A stretch of 64,000 bases of DNA from Archangium primigenium (GTDB lineage Bacteria; Myxococcota; Myxococcia; Myxococcales; Myxococcaceae), in the NCBI RefSeq assembly GCF_016904885.1, contig NZ_JADWYI010000001.1, positions 806,001-870,000 on the forward strand, given 5' to 3'. How positions within the stretch are numbered: the stretch's first letter is position 1; each line of letters opens with the position of its first letter. The notes under the pieces are model-generated. The model searched no databases and was not told the DNA's origin. It saw nothing but the letters and a program-made list of their open reading frames with translations. The translations under genes and the position numbers were made by a program. This document shows positions 8,825-18,110 of this stretch, piece after piece.

Positions 8825-10200
8825 TGACGTGGCTGTTGCCGCTGGTGAGCGCGTGGGTGCTGGCGGCGGTGCTCGCCTTCCTGGACGGGCGCAAGAAGGC
8901 CGTGGCGTGGTTCGCGGTGGCGGGCATGGTGGGGGTGCTGGCCGCGAGCCTGGCCCTGGTGCCGGCGGTGCTCTCCGGGGAGTCCCCGCAGGTGGTGGGG
9001 GGCGGCTGGCCGGTGGGGGTGGGCATCCGCTTGAGGGCGGACCTGCTGTCGGTGCTCTTCTGCGGGGTGACCAACGCGGTGCTGCTCGGGGCGCTCGTGT
9101 GCGAGCTCATCGAGGGCATCGACACGCGCAGCTTCCCGGCGCTGGTGCTCTTCCTGTCCGCGGGGCTCACCGGGGCCTTCCTCACGGCGGACGCGTTCAA
9201 CTTCTACGTCTTCTTCGAGCTGTCCATGGGCGCGGCCTTCGCGCTGGTGAGCTATGGCCGGGGCGTGTCGCCGTTTCGCGCGGGCTTCACCTTCGTGGTG
9301 GTGAACCTGGTGGGCTCGGTGCTCTTCCTCACCGCGGTGGTGATGCTCTACCAGTCCACGGGCACGCTGGACATGGGCGGGCTGTCCGAGTGGGTGGTCA
9401 ACCCGCACACGCGCCGGCTGGACGTGGCGGGGGCGCTGCTGCTCAGCGCCTTCGGGGTGAAGCTGGGCCTGTTCCCGTTCCACTTCTGGGCGCCCATGGT
9501 GTACCGGGGGGTGAGCACGCCCATCGCGGCCATCCTCGCCGGGGCGCTCACCAACCTGGGCAGCTACGGGCTGATGCGCTTCGGGCCGGGGCTCTTGAGC
9601 ATCGAGCTGGAGCACGCCAACGTCGTGCTGGCGGTGCTGGGCGTGGCGAGCCTCGTGTACGGAGCCTTCCTGGCGCTGGCGCGGCAGGTGCCTGCCGAGG
9701 TGCTGGCGTACTCGTCCATCGCCCAGGCGGGCTACCTCTTCGCGGCGCTGGGGCTGGGCACCACGCGGGGCGTGGCGGCGGCGGTGCTCCTGGCGGTGTC
9801 GGGCTCGCTCGACAAGGCGGTGCTCTTCCTGGCCATGGGGCTCAAGGGCCTCCGGGCGCGGACGGCCTTCGCGGCGGCGGCGTTCAGCACCGCGGGGCTG
9901 CCGCTGTCACTGGGCTTTTTGGCCAAGACGGAGCTCTTGAGCGCGTCCATGCACGGGCAGCGCTGGGGGCTCATGGCCTTCGTGGTGCTCTCCAGCCTGC
10001 TCTTCCTGGTGGCGCTCTTTCGCACCTTCCAGCGGCTGTACTGGGTGACGCCGCACGAGAGTGGTCCGGCGGACGCGGCGGCGGGCGGGGTGGTGCTGGC
10101 GATGGCGCTGGTGGGCGTGGCGGTGGGCGTGTGGCCCGAGCCCCTGCTGTCCTTGGGCATGCGGGTGGCGAGCGCGCTGGCGCAGGGGGTGAATCCATGA
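8824..10200 (+). CDS. mrpD: Na+/H+ antiporter subunit D (MrpD; NuoN/NuoM-like)
   Basis: The 458-residue protein is a multi-spanning member of the proton-translocating NuoL/M/N-MrpA/D family. It shows FFELSMGAAFALVSYG (the conserved membrane Glu), FGVKLGLFPFHFWAPMVY (the conserved Lys) and VLAYSSIAQAGYLFAALG. It would be the ion-translocating subunit of the antiporter in the inner membrane. It overlaps mrpC at TGATG and mrpE at ATGA, so all three should be translationally coupled. Because mrpA is missing here, this is the only large proton-channel subunit in the operon. Confidence 0.9.
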   Translation: MTWLLPLVSAWVLAAVLAFLDGRKKAVAWFAVAGMVGVLAASLALVPAVLSGESPQVVGGGWPVGVGIRLRADLLSVLFCGVTNAVLLGALVCELIEGIDTRSFPALVLFLSAGLTGAFLTADAFNFYVFFELSMGAAFALVSYGRGVSPFRAGFTFVVVNLVGSVLFLTAVVMLYQSTGTLDMGGLSEWVVNPHTRRLDVAGALLLSAFGVKLGLFPFHFWAPMVYRGVSTPIAAILAGALTNLGSYGLMRFGPGLLSIELEHANVVLAVLGVASLVYGAFLALARQVPAEVLAYSSIAQAGYLFAALGLGTTRGVAAAVLLAVSGSLDKAVLFLAMGLKGLRARTAFAAAAFSTAGLPLSLGFLAKTELLSASMHGQRWGLMAFVVLSSLLFLVALFRTFQRLYWVTPHESGPADAAAGGVVLAMALVGVAVGVWPEPLLSLGMRVASALAQGVNP

Positions 10201-10700
10201 AGGGCCTCGTGGGCCGGTGGGTGGGGCCGTGGCTCCTGCTCACCGGGACGTTCCTGCTCATGGTGGGCAGCCTGTCGCCGTGGGACGTGCTGTGGGGCGG
10301 CGTCGTGGCGGCGGCCCTGCTCGTGTGGAGCGGACCGTGGCTGAGCGAGGGCCGGCCGCCCGGCGCGCTGAGCCCCGCGCGGCTGTGGCACTTCGGGGTG
10401 CTGGTGGCGTGGGTGCTGATGGACATCGTGCGCGGCACGTGGCGCATGCTGGGCGTCATCCTGGGGCCCCGCCCCGGGGCGAACCAGGGCGTGGTGGAGG
10501 TGCCGCTGGGCGAGCGCACCGCGGGCGGCGCGCGGGTGTCGGCGCTGGTGGCGTCGATGTCGCCGGGCTCGGTGCTGCTGGACATCGACTGGGAGCGGCG
10601 GGTGATGCGCTTCCACATGGTGGATGCGACGCGGGCGGAGGACTTCCGCCGGGAACTGGAGTGGTTCTACCGGGAGCGCCAGCGGTCGGTGTTCCCCTGA
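10197..10700 (+). CDS. mrpE: Na+/H+ antiporter subunit E (MrpE)
   Basis: This 167-residue protein has two or three N-terminal membrane segments, then the MrpE pattern FGVLVAWVLMDIVRGTWRM. A soluble tail follows with ALVASMSPGSVLLDID and a C-terminal FHMVDAT. The length is normal for MrpE. The ATG overlaps the mrpD stop (ATGA at 10197-10200). MrpE is an accessory subunit needed for assembly or full activity of the antiporter. Confidence 0.87.
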   Translation: MKGLVGRWVGPWLLLTGTFLLMVGSLSPWDVLWGGVVAAALLVWSGPWLSEGRPPGALSPARLWHFGVLVAWVLMDIVRGTWRMLGVILGPRPGANQGVVEVPLGERTAGGARVSALVASMSPGSVLLDIDWERRVMRFHMVDATRAEDFRRELEWFYRERQRSVFP

Positions 10701-10722
10701 CGGGGTGAGCGGAGGCCAGGAC

Positions 10723-10995
10723 GTGCACGACGGGGTCTTCTACGTGGCGCTGGTGTGGCTGCTGGTGCTGCTGGCGGTGTTGGTGGTGCTGGCGGTGAAG
10801 GCGCGCTCGACGCTGGACGTGGTGCTGGCCATGGACACGCTGGGCCTGGTGTTCGTGGCGGTGCTGGGGCTGTTCAGCGCGTGGCGGGGGATTACCGGCT
10901 ACCTGGACGCGGCGCTGGTGCTGGCGCTGGTGTCCTACGTGCAGACGGTGGCGGCCACGCGGCTGCACATGGGCCAGAAGCCGAGGGTGCGATGA
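10723..10995 (+). CDS. mrpF: Na+/H+ antiporter subunit F (MrpF)
   Basis: The 90-residue product has three predicted membrane helices and the MrpF-like block STLDVVLAMDTLGLVFVAVLG, then GYLDAALVLALVSYVQTVA. The GTG at 10723 follows a good ribosome-binding sequence (GGAGGCCAGG at 10711-10720). Earlier in-frame codons overlap mrpE and give no hydrophobic start. Its stop overlaps the mrpG start as ATGA. Confidence 0.85.
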   Translation: MHDGVFYVALVWLLVLLAVLVVLAVKARSTLDVVLAMDTLGLVFVAVLGLFSAWRGITGYLDAALVLALVSYVQTVAATRLHMGQKPRVR

Positions 10996-11312
10996 GCCAC
11001 GAGCTCCTCAAGTGGGTGGCGGACGTGCTGGTGCTGCTGGGGCTCGCGGCGGTGACGGTGTCGGTGGTGGGCATCATCCGCATGCGGGGCATGCTGATGC
11101 GGGTACAGGCCGCGGGGCAGGCGGTGCTGGTGGGCATCATCGTCGTGCTGATGAGCGCGGTGGGCTCGGGCCAGTGGGAGCTGGTGGGCCGGGCGGTGCT
11201 GGTGGCGGTGTTCCTCCTCTTGTCCGCGCCCATGTCCGCGCATGCCATCGCCCAGGCGGCCGCCCACGAGCGCGAGGCCAAGGCGGAGGGCCAGGACGAA
11301 GGGCCGCGCTGA
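10992..11312 (+). CDS. mrpG: Na+/H+ antiporter subunit G (MrpG)
   Basis: This 106-residue protein has three membrane helices with the MrpG pattern VADVLVLLGLAAVTVSVVGIIRMRG and a LLLSAPMSAHAIAQAA segment, which is the family signature. The tail is charged. It closes the mrpCDEFG operon. It ends only 9 bp from the stop of the convergent TPR gene, so there is almost no room for a separate terminator. Confidence 0.87.
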   Translation: MSHELLKWVADVLVLLGLAAVTVSVVGIIRMRGMLMRVQAAGQAVLVGIIVVLMSAVGSGQWELVGRAVLVAVFLLLSAPMSAHAIAQAAAHEREAKAEGQDEGPR

Positions 11313-11321
11313 AGCCCACGC

Positions 11322-13862
11322 TCAGCCGATGATGTGCAGCAGGATGGGACGTACGCTCGCGGTATCGGGGTGGTCCGGACTCAGGGTTCGGGTCAAGATG
11401 TCCAAGGCGCGTTGAGCCGTCTCCCGCGCTTCTGGCTTGCCCAACTGGGCTTGCGTTTGTGCGAGTGCGCTCAGGAGTCTTCCCGCCTCGGGGTGCTCCA
11501 TGCCCAAGCGCTTCTGCGCGATGGTCAGTGCGCGGACCAGGAACGGCTCGCCCTCCTGTGGGCGTTGGGCGAGCATCAAGGTAATCCCGAGATTGGTCAA
11601 TGTGGCGCAAAGGTCGGGATGGTCAATCCCGAGGGTTTGCTCCTGCAGCGAAAGCACTTCTCGGAAGGCTTGTTCGGCTTCAGCGTACCTCGCTTGACTG
11701 GAAAAGCTGGCGGCGAACTGGCTGAGAGTGATGGCGTAGCCCGGGTAGTGGATGCCAGGCGACTCCTTCAGCAAGACGAGCGCCTTTGAGAGCACTTCCT
11801 GTGCTCGGGCGTACTGGCCTTGCTCGACGAGATTCGCACCCAACTCTTGAAGAGTCATTGCGTAGTCGGAATGGTTCTCACCCACCGATTTGGCGAAGAG
11901 TGAGAGCGCTTGATGAAGCGATTTCTCTGCTTCGTGAGGCTGGCCTTGCTGTCGCTGGGTGATGGCGAGTACTTGGAGCGACGCCGCGTAATCCCTGCTC
12001 TCTTTCCCGACTGTTTGTTCAAGGATGGAGAGGGCCGCGCGGGCCTTTTGCTCAGCCTCCTCATAACGGCCCTGTCGCAGGAGGAGCAGGACAAGTTCTT
12101 GCAGGACAGCGCCATGCTCCCTGCGTGGAATGACATTGGATTCAGGCTCGATGAGCGTGAGCGATTGCCGCATCGAACTGTCGGCGTCGGAGTATTTTCC
12201 TTGCGAACGCTGGGTCGCGGCCAAGTTGTAAAGCGAGGCCGCGTAATACGCGGGAAGGTGTCCGTCGTGCTCCTCGGCGATGGAGATCGATTCACGCAGC
12301 ACGCTCTCCGCCTCGGCGTATCGGCCTTGTTTCCTGAGCGCGAGTCCCAGTACTTGCAAGGCTCCGCCATATGAAATGGAGTTAGGTCCGAAAAGTTCGC
12401 GGATACGCTCCAGGAAGTGCGTGAGCAGTTCCGTGGCTTGCGCATATCGATCCGTATGCAGATAGAGGAGGGCGAGTGCTCGTTGGGTGGAGAGGTGCGC
12501 AAGGGGATTCGACGAGGTCAAGCCCTCCGTGATGCCAAGCGCTTGGCGCAGTCCGTCTTCCGCTTCGGAATAGCGGCCTCGCTCCCTTTGAATATGGCTG
12601 AGTTCGGTCAACGCCCATGCCCGGCCCGCGTTTTCCAGTTCGGCTTTCGAGAGTTGGTGGCGAAGGATCGTCTCCGCCTCATCGAACGACCCTTGGTTCA
12701 AAGACACACGCACGAGTCCTTGCCAGCATTCGGGGTCCGCTCGCATGGCGCGGTGCGCCCATATTTGGGCGACATCAAGCACATTGGTCTGCAAGGCCAT
12801 GGACGACAACTGCTCCCACTCCGTACCTGTGCGGGGCCCCTGGCGAAGCTTCTCCTCGGAGGCGGTTCCAAGGGCAAGACTGCCTTCGCGCTCCTGCCCT
12901 TGCATTTCAAACAGGCCGTTTTCCAGCATGAGTCGGCCCAGTGCGTCTCGATCCGCTCCCCGCTCGAGCAGCGCTGTCTCCACGCGTTCCGTCGCGAGGC
13001 CGTGTTGAAGGAGGGTGCCCACCCAGGTGAGCGCCTCGGGCTCGAGGTCGCACAGCGCCGCCCAGCGACCCGGGCAGGGGGCGCCCAACCGCGCCAGATG
13101 ACGCCGCGCTTCGGCGAGTGCCTCCAACTGTCCATGGAGGAGCACCCAACCCGGTGAGGTAACACGGGGCTCCACGAGGATGATGTTCGTGCGGCGACGT
13201 GCCTCGGCGAGTGCCCATTGCAAGCGCAGGAGCCGCGACTTCCCATCGACGCCTGTCCAGGCGAGCCACTCGCCCCGGTGGGCCTTGGCCTCCGCGACGA
13301 GTTCCTCGTAGGGCAGGGCAGCGCTCACCCTGCGCAGCTTCCGTCGAGGACGGGCCGCGGCGAAGGCTGAGTCCAAATCACCGCCCTTCCAGATGATGCC
13401 GGGCACGCGGGCCGCCAGCGCGGCGCGGATCCCCTCCACGGCGAACGGCGCGGGACCCGCGGGGCAGTCCACCCGGAGCGACATCCAGTCGATGAAGTCC
13501 ACGGCGCCTCGCGCGAGCGCCACGGACACGTCCCGAGAGCAGAACAACACGACGCGCAGCCGCAGCGAGGCGAAGAGCGGGCGGTTGAGGTTGAGCCAGT
13601 CCGCGTCCTCTTCTCTCGGTACCAGCACCAGGGTGGAGCCTGGCGCGGCCTCCGCCATCCGCTGCACCTCGGTATGGACCTCCAGCTCCGGGGCGATAGG
13701 GATCAGGGCGCGGACCAGCTCCCCGAGCCGCTCGGGTCGCGCATGGTCCACCAGGAGCAGCACGCCCGAGCGCGACAGCTCCAGCGAGACCTTCAGCCGA
13801 CGGAGCCAGCCGGGGAGGTCTGCACGAGGTGCATCGTGAGCAGGGGATGGGGGTAGTACCAT
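11322..13862 (-). CDS. Tetratricopeptide-repeat sensor protein with STAND-effector-like N-terminus
   Basis: From the ATG at 13862 the protein has about 846 residues. The first ~300 residues are not a classical NTPase. They contain GVLLLVDHARPERLGELV, a WLNLNR block at about 89-94 and DFIDW at about 122-126. I recall this LN-R ... DF-x-x-W arrangement from bacterial NTPase-TPR proteins. The remainder, roughly residues 360-830, is a long TPR array with repeated RQGRYAEAE, QGKYSDAD and EQGQYARAQ units. It reads like a ligand-sensing superstructure. The gene starts 70 bp inside the end of an upstream P-loop NTPase gene in another frame, which makes a two-gene unit. The repeat half is less GC-rich. 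The function is unknown; a split signalling or defence NTPase is an inference. Confidence 0.75.
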   Translation of the reverse strand: MVLPPSPAHDAPRADLPGWLRRLKVSLELSRSGVLLLVDHARPERLGELVRALIPIAPELEVHTEVQRMAEAAPGSTLVLVPREEDADWLNLNRPLFASLRLRVVLFCSRDVSVALARGAVDFIDWMSLRVDCPAGPAPFAVEGIRAALAARVPGIIWKGGDLDSAFAAARPRRKLRRVSAALPYEELVAEAKAHRGEWLAWTGVDGKSRLLRLQWALAEARRRTNIILVEPRVTSPGWVLLHGQLEALAEARRHLARLGAPCPGRWAALCDLEPEALTWVGTLLQHGLATERVETALLERGADRDALGRLMLENGLFEMQGQEREGSLALGTASEEKLRQGPRTGTEWEQLSSMALQTNVLDVAQIWAHRAMRADPECWQGLVRVSLNQGSFDEAETILRHQLSKAELENAGRAWALTELSHIQRERGRYSEAEDGLRQALGITEGLTSSNPLAHLSTQRALALLYLHTDRYAQATELLTHFLERIRELFGPNSISYGGALQVLGLALRKQGRYAEAESVLRESISIAEEHDGHLPAYYAASLYNLAATQRSQGKYSDADSSMRQSLTLIEPESNVIPRREHGAVLQELVLLLLRQGRYEEAEQKARAALSILEQTVGKESRDYAASLQVLAITQRQQGQPHEAEKSLHQALSLFAKSVGENHSDYAMTLQELGANLVEQGQYARAQEVLSKALVLLKESPGIHYPGYAITLSQFAASFSSQARYAEAEQAFREVLSLQEQTLGIDHPDLCATLTNLGITLMLAQRPQEGEPFLVRALTIAQKRLGMEHPEAGRLLSALAQTQAQLGKPEARETAQRALDILTRTLSPDHPDTASVRPILLHIIG

Positions 13863-15160
13863 TCGGAGTCGTTGGGGTAGGGCAGAAGGTGCTGGTAGTC
13901 GAGCAACTCGTACGCCAGTGAGCCCGCTGGCAGCCGGTGCTCGGGATCCCGCGCGACATCCTCGAGGAGCCGGATGTGGTCCTTGTTCAGACCCGTCTCC
14001 TGCCGCAGGCGCCATTCATCGAGCACTTGCTTCACCAGGTCGGGGGTCGCGCTCGCGACGTCCTTGTCCCAGGCCAGCTCGGAGAGGGAGCGGATGAATC
14101 GGACGAAGTCTCGGGAACGTCCTCCGGAGCGGTATGCCAGGGTGTTGAGGTGCGCCTCACTCACCATGTCCTGGGCCGCTGGGCCCAAGTCGCTCACGCG
14201 CCGGGCATACAGCTCCCGGAAGAAGCCGATTCCAGGACCGGGACGCTCGGGATGCGTATGGTCGAGCACGGGCTCGTTGACCAGGGGCATGCGCTTGAAC
14301 GCGCTCTGGATGCCCGCGGTGGCCAGGTGGTGCCGCAGCGCGGCGGGTCCGCACACCACGAGCGGACATGGAAGCTGCGAGAGCAATTGCGAGTCGACGA
14401 AGAGCGCCTTGGCGCGGGTCAGGTCTCGGATGCGATCCAACCCATCGATGACCAGAAGGACTTTCTTGTATTTGGCTTGGACCTCGCCAATGAGCACGTT
14501 GACGGCGCTCAACAGCTCCTGGACATGGCGGTCCTGATCCGGGAGCACCTTCTCGTTGCGGCCCAGCGGGAGGGTCCAGTTGCGCAGCCCGCTGACCACG
14601 CTCTTGATGGTCCGCGCTCCAATGGCCACGCCTTGCGCCTCCATCCCCAAGGCACCGGTGGCGGCCAAGGTGGCACCCAGGTCCAGCGCCTCCTTGGTGA
14701 ACGTCCCCAGGTCCAATTGGGGGGCGGGAGCGCCCGCGGTGGCCGCCAGTGCCTGCCACGCCTTACCCAGGTTCCTCACCATTTCGGGGTCGAGTTCGGT
14801 GCCCAGACGCTCATGGAAGCGATGGACGAGCGTCAGTCCAGCCAGGAAGCAGACTTCCCAGGCATCGAGCCGTTCGAGCGCGCGCGGATCCTTGACCACT
14901 TCCGCGAAGTGCTGCGCCAGATCCATGAAGACGACCAGATCGGTCTCTTCCCGGGCCTCGGCGACGCGCAGCAACTCCGTGGTCTTGCCCGTGCCCACGG
15001 TTCCCATGAGGAGGAGCCGAGGCGTGCCGAAGGGCCGTGCCAGGGTCTCCAACATCGCCGTGGCCAGACTCCGGGTACGCGTGGCCCGCCATTCAGGAGG
15101 AGCGGGCAGCTCGGGGTCGAAACGCTCGTAGAGCTTCCGCCATAGGTCGCGGCGTGACAT
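13793..15160 (-). CDS. P-loop NTPase (AAA/STAND-like), partner of the TPR protein
   Basis: The 455-residue protein has a Walker A motif GTVGTGKTT at residues 53-61 and a Walker B KVLLVIDGLDRI at about 233-244. Sensor-like RDFVRFIRSLSEL follows at about 340-360, and then a C-terminal winged-helix-like region with LEDVARDPEHRLPAG. The Asp-Gly-Leu-Asp form of Walker B is common in STAND and related signalling ATPases. The C-terminus overlaps the start of the TPR gene by 70 bp. It lies 10 bp downstream of the DUF3445 gene, so it may belong to a longer transcript. The protein does not match a housekeeping AAA family that I recognise. Confidence 0.75.
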   Translation of the reverse strand: MSRRDLWRKLYERFDPELPAPPEWRATRTRSLATAMLETLARPFGTPRLLLMGTVGTGKTTELLRVAEAREETDLVVFMDLAQHFAEVVKDPRALERLDAWEVCFLAGLTLVHRFHERLGTELDPEMVRNLGKAWQALAATAGAPAPQLDLGTFTKEALDLGATLAATGALGMEAQGVAIGARTIKSVVSGLRNWTLPLGRNEKVLPDQDRHVQELLSAVNVLIGEVQAKYKKVLLVIDGLDRIRDLTRAKALFVDSQLLSQLPCPLVVCGPAALRHHLATAGIQSAFKRMPLVNEPVLDHTHPERPGPGIGFFRELYARRVSDLGPAAQDMVSEAHLNTLAYRSGGRSRDFVRFIRSLSELAWDKDVASATPDLVKQVLDEWRLRQETGLNKDHIRLLEDVARDPEHRLPAGSLAYELLDYQHLLPYPNDSEWYYPHPLLTMHLVQTSPAGSVG

Positions 15161-15170
15161 GGGAGTGCTT

Positions 15171-16091
15171 CTAACAGCCCCGTTCCAGGTACGCGAGCAG
15201 CCCCGGGAGGAAGGCCGTCATGCCCTTGTACGCGGCCATGTCCGGGGGCAGGGTGCGCACCACCCCCGCGAGCCGCCGCCGCCGCTCGGGGTCCTCCACC
15301 TCGGCGCCCACCGGGCCCACGTAGGTGTGGATGGTGAAGAGCACCGTGCCCGTCTCCGGCAGGGACGAGAGCGTCTGCCGCTCCAGCCGCATGAAGCACC
15401 GCGCGCCGGCGTTCTCGGCGGTGATGCCCTCGCGCAGGTGCAGCCACTCGCCGCGCGTCCATGGGGCCAGGTCCAACTGGTCCGTCGCCGAGATGCCCCA
15501 GTTGACGCGCGTGACGGGCCGCCCCGGCTTGAGCCCTTGCAAGAGCTTCGCGGTGCTCGGCCCCACCTTCGCGTTGAAGTCCGGCACCGGCGCGTGCACG
15601 TCCAACAGCGGCAGGCCCAGCTTGTCCTCCAGGCACCAACCCGCCGGGAAGCACAGGTGGCCCGCGATGAGCGGCAGGCCCTCGCGGGTGCCGTCCATCA
15701 GCGCCAGATCCTCCTGCACCTGCCGGCCGAGCCAGTCCAGCGGCGCGTGGGGCAGGCCGCCCGCGTCCCCCGGGGTGAAGCGGGCCTCGGTGCCGAGCAG
15801 GTGGTTGGTCCAGTGCCACGTGCCGTCCGGACAGGTCTCCAGGGCGAAGTGGTGGGGGTGCTCGCGCGCCATCAGGGGCAGCACGAGCCGCACCGCCTCC
15901 CACTGGGCCGCCTCCGAGCCCGGCAGCGCCCCGAAGCGCAGACGGGGCTCGGCGAGCAGCCGCGCCTTGAGGGCGAGCTCGCCCGGGTAGTGTGGTGCGT
16001 CCACCTCGATGAGGGGCTCGTCGGCCCGGAGCGCGCGGACGCCCAGCCGCAGGGCGAACACGTCCTGGTCGAAGGGGAAGTAGGGCAGCAC
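15171..16091 (-). CDS. DUF3445 / heme-dependent oxidative N-demethylase-like protein
   Basis: The recognisable protein is about 306 residues from a GTG at 16091. It runs LPYFPFDQDVFALRLG, FPAGWCLEDKLGLPLLDVHAPVP, VTRVNWGI, and ends RTLPPDMAAYKGM...LPGLLAYLE. These blocks match the DUF3445 family, one member of which is a heme-dependent oxidative N-demethylase. The domain normally begins at the PYFPF segment, so a GTG just before it is chosen. No strong ribosome-binding site is visible and an upstream start cannot be ruled out. The substrate is unknown. It precedes the NTPase-TPR pair on the same strand. Confidence 0.72.
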   Translation of the reverse strand: MLPYFPFDQDVFALRLGVRALRADEPLIEVDAPHYPGELALKARLLAEPRLRFGALPGSEAAQWEAVRLVLPLMAREHPHHFALETCPDGTWHWTNHLLGTEARFTPGDAGGLPHAPLDWLGRQVQEDLALMDGTREGLPLIAGHLCFPAGWCLEDKLGLPLLDVHAPVPDFNAKVGPSTAKLLQGLKPGRPVTRVNWGISATDQLDLAPWTRGEWLHLREGITAENAGARCFMRLERQTLSSLPETGTVLFTIHTYVGPVGAEVEDPERRRRLAGVVRTLPPDMAAYKGMTAFLPGLLAYLERGC

Positions 16092-16265
16092 GCCCGGAAG
16101 TGTAACCGCCGCCCGCGCCTTCGCCCACGCCTGGAGGGCGGCCAGGCGGGAAGACGCCCGGGTGTTAACGGCTAGGACGAGACGGGCCTCGGGCCCTGGG
16201 TACCCCCGGACGCTTGCGGGGTGGGGCGCGTGCCTACCGTTCCCGGACACGAAGGGGCACACACC

Positions 16266-18050
16266 ATGAGCGGAACCGTCGCCGATTACCTCCTCTACCG
16301 CTTGTCCCAATGGGGCGTGCGCCGCATCTACGGCTACCCCGGCGACGGCATCAACGGGATCATGGGGGCGCTCAACCGCAACTCCGAGTTCCAGTTCATC
16401 CAGGCCCGGCACGAGGAGATGGCGGCCTTCATGGCGTGCGCGCACGCCAAGTTCACCGGCGAGCCCGGCGTGTGTCTGGCCACGAGCGGCCCGGGCGCCA
16501 TCCACCTGCTCAACGGCCTGTACGACGCGAAGGTGGACCACCAGCCCGTGGTGGCCATCGTGGGCCAGCAGGCGAGCATCGCCCTGGGCGGCGCCTACCA
16601 GCAGGAGGTGGACCTGCAGGTGCTCTTCAAGGACGTGGCGAGCGAGTTCATCACCACGGTGGCGCACCCCTCGGCCATCCGCCACGCGGTGGACCGGGCG
16701 CTGCGCATCGCCCGGGCCGAGCGCACGGTGACGTGCGTCATCATCCCCAACGACATCCAGGAGCTGCCCTACGAGTCGCCGCCGATGAAGCACGGCACGG
16801 TGCACTCGAGCGTGGGCTACAGCGCGCCGCGGGTGATTCCGCAGGAGGTGGACCTGCGGCGGGCGGCGGAGGTGCTCAACGCGGGCAAGAAGGTGGCGAT
16901 GCTCGTGGGCATCGGGGCGGCGCGCGCGGTGGAGGAGCTCGTCGAGGTGGCGGACCTCCTGGGCGCGGGCGTGGCCAAGGCGCTCCTGGGTAAGGCGGTG
17001 CTGCCGGACGCGCTGCCGTTCGTGACGGGCTCCATCGGTCTGCTCGGCACGCGTCCGAGCTGGGACATGATGATGGGCTGCGACACGCTGCTCATGGTGG
17101 GCACGAGCTTCCCCTACCCGGAGTTCCTGCCGCCCGAGGGCCAGGCGCGCGGAGTGCAGATCGACCTGGACCCGCGCATGCTCGCCATCCGCTACCCGGT
17201 GGAGGTGCCGCTCTCGGGCGACGCGAAGGAGTCCCTGCGCGCCCTGATTCCCTTGCTCAAGCGCAAGGAGGACCGGAGCTGGCGCGAGGGGATCGAGAAG
17301 GGCGTGCGCCGCTGGTGGAAGGAGGTGGAGGGCCAGGCGATGGTCTCCGCCACTCCCATGAACCCCGAGCGCGTCTTCTGGGAGCTGTCGCCGAAGCTGC
17401 CGGACGGGGCCATCCTGGCGGCGGACTCGGGCACGTCGGCCAACTGGTTCGCGCGGGACCTGAAGATGCGCGAGGGCATGATGGCGTCCCTGTCGGGCAA
17501 CCTGGCCTCCATGGGCTGCGGCGTGCCGTATGCCATTGGCGCCAAGTTCGCCTTCCCGCAGCGGCCAGTCATCGCGTTCGTGGGGGATGGGGCCATGCAG
17601 ATGAATGGCTCGAGCGAACTCATCACGGTGGCCAAGTATTGGAAGGAATGGGCGGACCCGCGCTTCATCGTCCTGGTGCTCAACAACCGGGACCTGAACA
17701 TGGTGACGTGGGAGCAGCGGGTGATGAATGGCGACCCCGAGTACCAGGCGTCGCAGGACCTGCCGGACTTCCCCTACGCGCGCTACGCCGATTCGATCGG
17801 CCTGAGGGGCATCCGGGTGGACAAGCCCGAGCAGCTCGCCGACGCGTGGGATCGGGCGCTGACGGCGGACCGGCCGGTGGTGCTGGAGGCCTGCGTGGAC
17901 CCGAACGTGCCGCCGCTGCCGCCGCACATCACGTTCGAGCAGGCCAAACACTTCTCCGAGGCCATCCTCAAGGGGGACCCGAAGGCCCGGAGCATCATCG
18001 GCCAGTCCATCAAGGCCATGGTGGAGAAGCTCAAGCCCACCAAGAGCTGA
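16266..18050 (+). CDS. Thiamine-pyrophosphate-requiring enzyme, pyruvate oxidase-like
   Basis: The 594-residue protein has the three-domain layout of the acetolactate synthase/pyruvate oxidase family. The N-terminal block is YGYPGDGINGIMGAL with catalytic-type Glu in RHEEMAAFMA, then TSGPGAIHLLNGLYDAK. The C-terminal TPP motif starts GDGAMQMNG at 440 and ends in VLNN about 29 residues later. The long insert LNMVTWEQR and the DFPYARYADSIG block resemble pyruvate oxidase (PoxB) rather than acetolactate synthase. It would decarboxylate pyruvate or a related 2-oxo acid; the substrate is not certain. The ATG follows GAAGGGG, a good ribosome-binding site. A small membrane-anchored unknown follows. 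Confidence 0.82.
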   Translation: MSGTVADYLLYRLSQWGVRRIYGYPGDGINGIMGALNRNSEFQFIQARHEEMAAFMACAHAKFTGEPGVCLATSGPGAIHLLNGLYDAKVDHQPVVAIVGQQASIALGGAYQQEVDLQVLFKDVASEFITTVAHPSAIRHAVDRALRIARAERTVTCVIIPNDIQELPYESPPMKHGTVHSSVGYSAPRVIPQEVDLRRAAEVLNAGKKVAMLVGIGAARAVEELVEVADLLGAGVAKALLGKAVLPDALPFVTGSIGLLGTRPSWDMMMGCDTLLMVGTSFPYPEFLPPEGQARGVQIDLDPRMLAIRYPVEVPLSGDAKESLRALIPLLKRKEDRSWREGIEKGVRRWWKEVEGQAMVSATPMNPERVFWELSPKLPDGAILAADSGTSANWFARDLKMREGMMASLSGNLASMGCGVPYAIGAKFAFPQRPVIAFVGDGAMQMNGSSELITVAKYWKEWADPRFIVLVLNNRDLNMVTWEQRVMNGDPEYQASQDLPDFPYARYADSIGLRGIRVDKPEQLADAWDRALTADRPVVLEACVDPNVPPLPPHITFEQAKHFSEAILKGDPKARSIIGQSIKAMVEKLKPTKS

Positions 18051-18110
18051 CAGGCATGGGGGAGCCGCCAGGTGCGCTCCCGCCGCGCGGAGATGTCCGA
18101 GGGGGGGACC

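Noticed and set aside
16266-18050. TPP enzyme as acetolactate synthase (ilvB) linked to ilvE
   Set aside because: No small regulatory subunit gene follows and the C-terminal blocks look like pyruvate oxidase; it is also far from ilvE.
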